Part shown: positions 44,941 through 48,030 of the stretch, in pieces
How the letters are laid out: every line of letters begins with the position of its first letter
Position numbering within the stretch: position 1 is the first letter of the stretch
Assembly: GCA_032718475.1 (NCBI GenBank)
Contig: JAUCBJ010001631.1
Span: 1-48,030, forward strand
Source: Nemertoderma westbladi
Lineage: Eukaryota; Xenacoelomorpha; Nemertodermatida; Nemertodermatidae
Length of the DNA: 48,030 bases
Reading direction: 5' to 3'
Notes under the pieces: generated by a model
Seen by the model: only the letters and a program-made list of their open reading frames with translations
What the model was told of the DNA's origin: nothing
Databases searched by the model: none
Position numbers and translations under genes: made by a program

Positions 44941-46130
44941 GTAAGTTATTTTTTACAGTATCAACTACAATTAACAGTGTGATGCCATACTGTATTACGC
45001 TCTCAAGGCATGTACCACATCCTGATTTGCCAGTCCACAGGATGGGTGTTGCAATGGGGTAACAATGGGCCCGTCTCTTAAAGAGTACAAAAAGTACATG
45101 CAGTATAGCCTCCATTGGTAAGCGGTTCATATACTGGGCCAGGCCATATACTCATACCCTGGTGCAGGTGCAGCAGCTTGCAGTAGGATATACCTTCGTG
45201 TTTGCAGACACAGGGTACTTCCTGATGCATGACCAGTCGGTGGTTGATGGCCTTCTACTTGAGCAGACCACAATATTAAGTAAATGTGACGATTTCATAT
45301 TTAATTTTATAGACCTTATCATAACCTACTATATATGTATATAGTAGGTCACATGACCTTAAAGTATTATTATTATGTTTGTTATACTGTTTCGACGCTT
45401 ATTAATTATACTACTATTAACTGTGATGTGCTCTTCTATGGACATATATTTACATCTGAATGTAATATCTGGTTAAAATATAATAATAATAAGAATAGTA
45501 ATTAATTTCGTTGCCATAGCACGGTAAACTATATGCATTGGAAATGTCATTCCAGATGAGTAGGCCTAGCGATAATCTGCTAAAATGCTATCTATCTAGA
45601 CCTACCTGTAAAATTTATATTAATGTTTTATGGTATTTTATTTGAGATGATAATTGATGACAAACATTGAGAATCACATTTCCACTAGCATTAAGTAACA
45701 AAATAAAAATTCAACACTAAATGTACCTGGTACTGTACTAGATAGTGAGACGGAAAGCTGATCCCGGTAGGTGTTTGAGCTGGATAAGGGGGGGGGGGGG
45801 GGTGGGGGTGGGGGGGGGGGGTGGTGGCATACTAGGCATAAATTTTAATTTAATAGGCCATGGCAATATTTCAATATTTCACATCGAATTAATATCTCGT
45901 ATAGTTAAATTAACAATGATTATAATCAATTAAGAGAATGTGCAGGTCTAACATATGTCAGTGTCAGTTCCTCTTTTATATACATATACATTATTATTAT
46001 ATGCTTTATTCTGGCATAACAAGCACCCATAGTAAAAAAAAAAACGTACGTTCACCAAATTTGTATAGGCCTACTTCCATTATCTAATATTATCATTAGT
46101 TGTATACTAGAACGTTTTTCTAATTCGCAG
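44941..46130 (+). other. Intron 1 of the very large GTPase gene
   Basis: The intron begins GTAAGT and ends TTTTTCTAATTCGCAG. It contains a 12-bp perfect inverted repeat (45324-45349) and a G-rich run of 15, 5 and 12 Gs split by single Ts (45788-45821). Joining the flanking exons gives phase 0 on both sides. Confidence 0.75.
45324..45349. repeat. Perfect 12-bp inverted repeat in the intron
   Basis: ACCTACTATATA, two bases, then TATATAGTAGGT. It would form a short hairpin or cruciform. Confidence 0.8.
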
Positions 46131-46392
46131 TTCGACCCCAGTCCAATTGACATATTATGCCAAGAACTATTTGGATGCACCGAGCTTGTCATTCTGTGGG
46201 GCACCGTGCGATCTTATGATATGTGGCCATGCGTCATCGGACAAAGACGAGTCGATACAGCCTCACAGCAACCAGTTGCATCGACCAGAATGTTTGAATG
46301 GATACAGAGTAATTGACACACAGGAAATGGTATTAGAGATCTGTACTACTGATGTACATAGCAACCGACAGTTCAAGAACGTTAAAACAAAG
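46131..46392 (+). CDS. Exon 2 of the very large GTPase gene, frame-broken
   Basis: The exon starts after a good acceptor in phase 0 and begins FDPSPIDILCQELFGCTE, which fits the family's conserved end region leading into a Cys-rich module. The Cys/His module itself (FCGAPCDLMICGHASS, then HRPECLNGYR and EICTTDVHS) is in the next frame, so a net one-base frame change lies between about 46184 and 46191. The exon ends AAG|GTAAAT, again phase 0 in the second frame. Both halves are clearly the same domain. The cause may be an assembly indel or a real mutation. A further 3' exon is expected beyond the window. Confidence 0.7.
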
Positions 46393-48030
46393 GTAAATAA
46401 AATTGTACTGTGTAAGTATAAGATATTGAAATTATGTTTCCAAGTTTAGAATAAAATTATTACAGTGCTTTTGGCACATACTGTATTAGCATTATATATA
46501 CTAGTACGTCATTAAGGGGAGATACCCCAGGACTTTTCTCAAAAGTATAGAAATCGAATTTTTTAATAATTCTAAATAGAATATAACATAGATTTCAGAG
46601 CTACTGTATAAGAACATAAGCTTCAGAACATAAGCTTATGTTGTCTGTTTTCGGTTTCTCTGTCTACTGGTCTGTTTGTCTGTCTGTCTGTCTGATATAC
46701 ACCACCGGACCTTTAAAATTATTGCTACATGGTTTTCGTGGCCGAGGGTTTAATTTCCGGTGTCAGTTTTCAAATTTGGCGTTATTTTAGTCGGTCTGTC
46801 AGTCAGTCTGTCAAATACATAACGAAACACAGTACTTAACTAAAACTTTCACTGCGGGGGTTTTTGATGGTGGGTGCTTGCATTACGGTGTTATCGTGTT
46901 ATCTTTCCCGTTTGACGGAGTCTAGTATGTCTGTATATTTGTCTGTCTGCCAAGACAGACAGTCATACGTAGAGACGTTCTAGATTCTGTTTGGTCTGTC
47001 CAATTGACATCGGAAATGAATCAGCGACTAGGAAAATTCCCCATAACATCATATTATAGTGGTGTTGTGCTTACGGTATTTTGTCTGCGAGACTAACAGT
47101 CAGACAGACAGACAGTCCAGATGTCATCTAACATTAAACAAATATCAGGAATGAAATCAGTGACTATTTTTAGTTTATTTTGGCTAATTGTTTTAATTTC
47201 CTCTAAATTTACATAAAATTGGCGGGAAGGTTTGAACTTTAAATGGGTCTTTCTCCGCATTTACTTTTTCGTGTAGGCCTATTTTGAAGACAAATGTATC
47301 TTTTTTTCTCGAGGACGGCTTGATGGAATTGGCTAAATTTTTTGCAGCAGGTTTGTTGTTGTGAGACACAATAATTAATTGTGGAACACCTCTAAAAACA
47401 TATGTTTAAAACAATAATTATCAAATGTAGGCCTATTTCTAATATAAACTTCGAAAACGTGCCAATTTGTTGTTCTAAGTGCAATTAAGTGACCCTCATA
47501 TCATACATTGGCCCAAAAACATTCAATGTTTGTATTTACCAGGTGTGTCTCGATAGTTGCTCCGCCCTTCTAGATATTTTCATGAAATTTCATCTTGTAG
47601 AACAAAAGTAAATAAATGGTACAGCTGATGATACACTAATAATAAAATGTATGCCGTTAGCCTGCGGTACCATTAACATTAATTGCGATGAAGTAAATAT
47701 GTATTACAGTAAAAGAAGATATAAATAAATTATGTAACTGCAGGAAAAACACGTTAGTGGGTCCTTCCCGCAGGACGAGACGGCATACGTATCAAGTGTT
47801 GTTTAATTTCATCAATGATTGACCGACTTATTTCGGTTTTTACCAAAAGTTTGAAACTACCAGTACCGACTGACAGTCTGTTTCATTTTTGATCAACTTC
47901 AGATTCTTTCTAAAATTTTGACGGACTGCATACGGACCACGTTTGTATGTTGACGGTGCGGTGTGCGTCTTTCCGAATATCAATTTATTAAATTGGCGGC
48001 CCAAACCCAAATTAAAAATCTCTAACTCTT
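46393..48030. other. Downstream stretch without a recognised exon
   Basis: No continuation of the GTPase C-terminus was found. TCTG/CAGA tetranucleotide clusters occur at about 46655-46692, 46927-46964 (an inverted pair, GTCTGTCTGCC and AAGACAGACAGTC) and 47095-47116. The rest is AT-rich with a few TAGGCCTA words. Confidence 0.4.

Noticed and set aside
44941-44982. The last 14 codons of the uninterrupted GTPase ORF as the true C-terminus
   Set aside because: The sequence begins with a consensus splice donor, and family-like sequence resumes in phase at 46131.

Overview
This looks like nuclear DNA of an animal, probably a marine invertebrate. It is AT-rich and carries a spliced giant GTPase gene, decayed non-LTR retrotransposons, a hAT-type foldback element, large satellite arrays and an integrated Polinton/Maverick-type virus-like element. 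Frequent TAGGCCTA and TACTGTA words and an interferon-induced-very-large-GTPase-like gene would fit a deuterostome such as an echinoderm. That placement is a guess.

Layout. (1) 1-11.8 kb: a virus-like element. Its leftward gene array (11682 down to 3078) encodes an acidic unknown, a RING protein, a DNA-packaging ATPase, a small hydrophobic virion-type protein, a small basic protein, a DDE integrase with a C-terminal chromodomain, two related attachment/penton-type proteins, a basic core-type protein, a capsid candidate (F54H12.2-like), an adenain-type cysteine protease and a further gene broken by one in-frame stop. On the left, rightward, lies a two-repeat TATA-binding-protein-like gene that overlaps the tail of an upstream gene cut by the window edge. 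No DNA polymerase B is visible; if present it lies left of position 1. A gene-poor stretch (0.6-3.0 kb) holds one small ORF, many ACCGGT motifs and a 360-bp GT microsatellite. (2) 11.8-22 kb: diverged tandem repeats, a minisatellite present in both orientations, a LINE RT fragment, 22-bp and 20-bp minisatellites, and a ~100-bp satellite organised into 719-bp higher-order units. (3) 22.1-26.4 kb: a decamer satellite from which a 70-bp higher-order repeat appears to have been built. (4) 27-33.5 kb: three decayed retroelement remnants, one split by a tRNA-like insertion. (5) 33.5-36.1 kb: a 240-bp duplication, a hairpin cluster and a 1411-bp hAT-like foldback with 8-bp target duplications. (6) 38-46.4 kb: a very large GTPase gene with a 6.9-kb first coding exon, a clean intron, and a second exon whose reading frame is broken.

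Working together. The protease, basic protein, hydrophobic protein, ATPase and capsid candidate form a virion-assembly module, and the integrase would insert the genome. Four adjacent capsid-module junctions have only 1-2 nt between stop and start or overlap, and the hydrophobic/56-aa junction has 2 nt, so reinitiation or polycistronic translation is likely. The TBP-like protein and the RING protein may supply transcription and host-manipulation functions. The very large GTPase belongs to a family induced in innate immunity; its nearness to the viral element may be chance.
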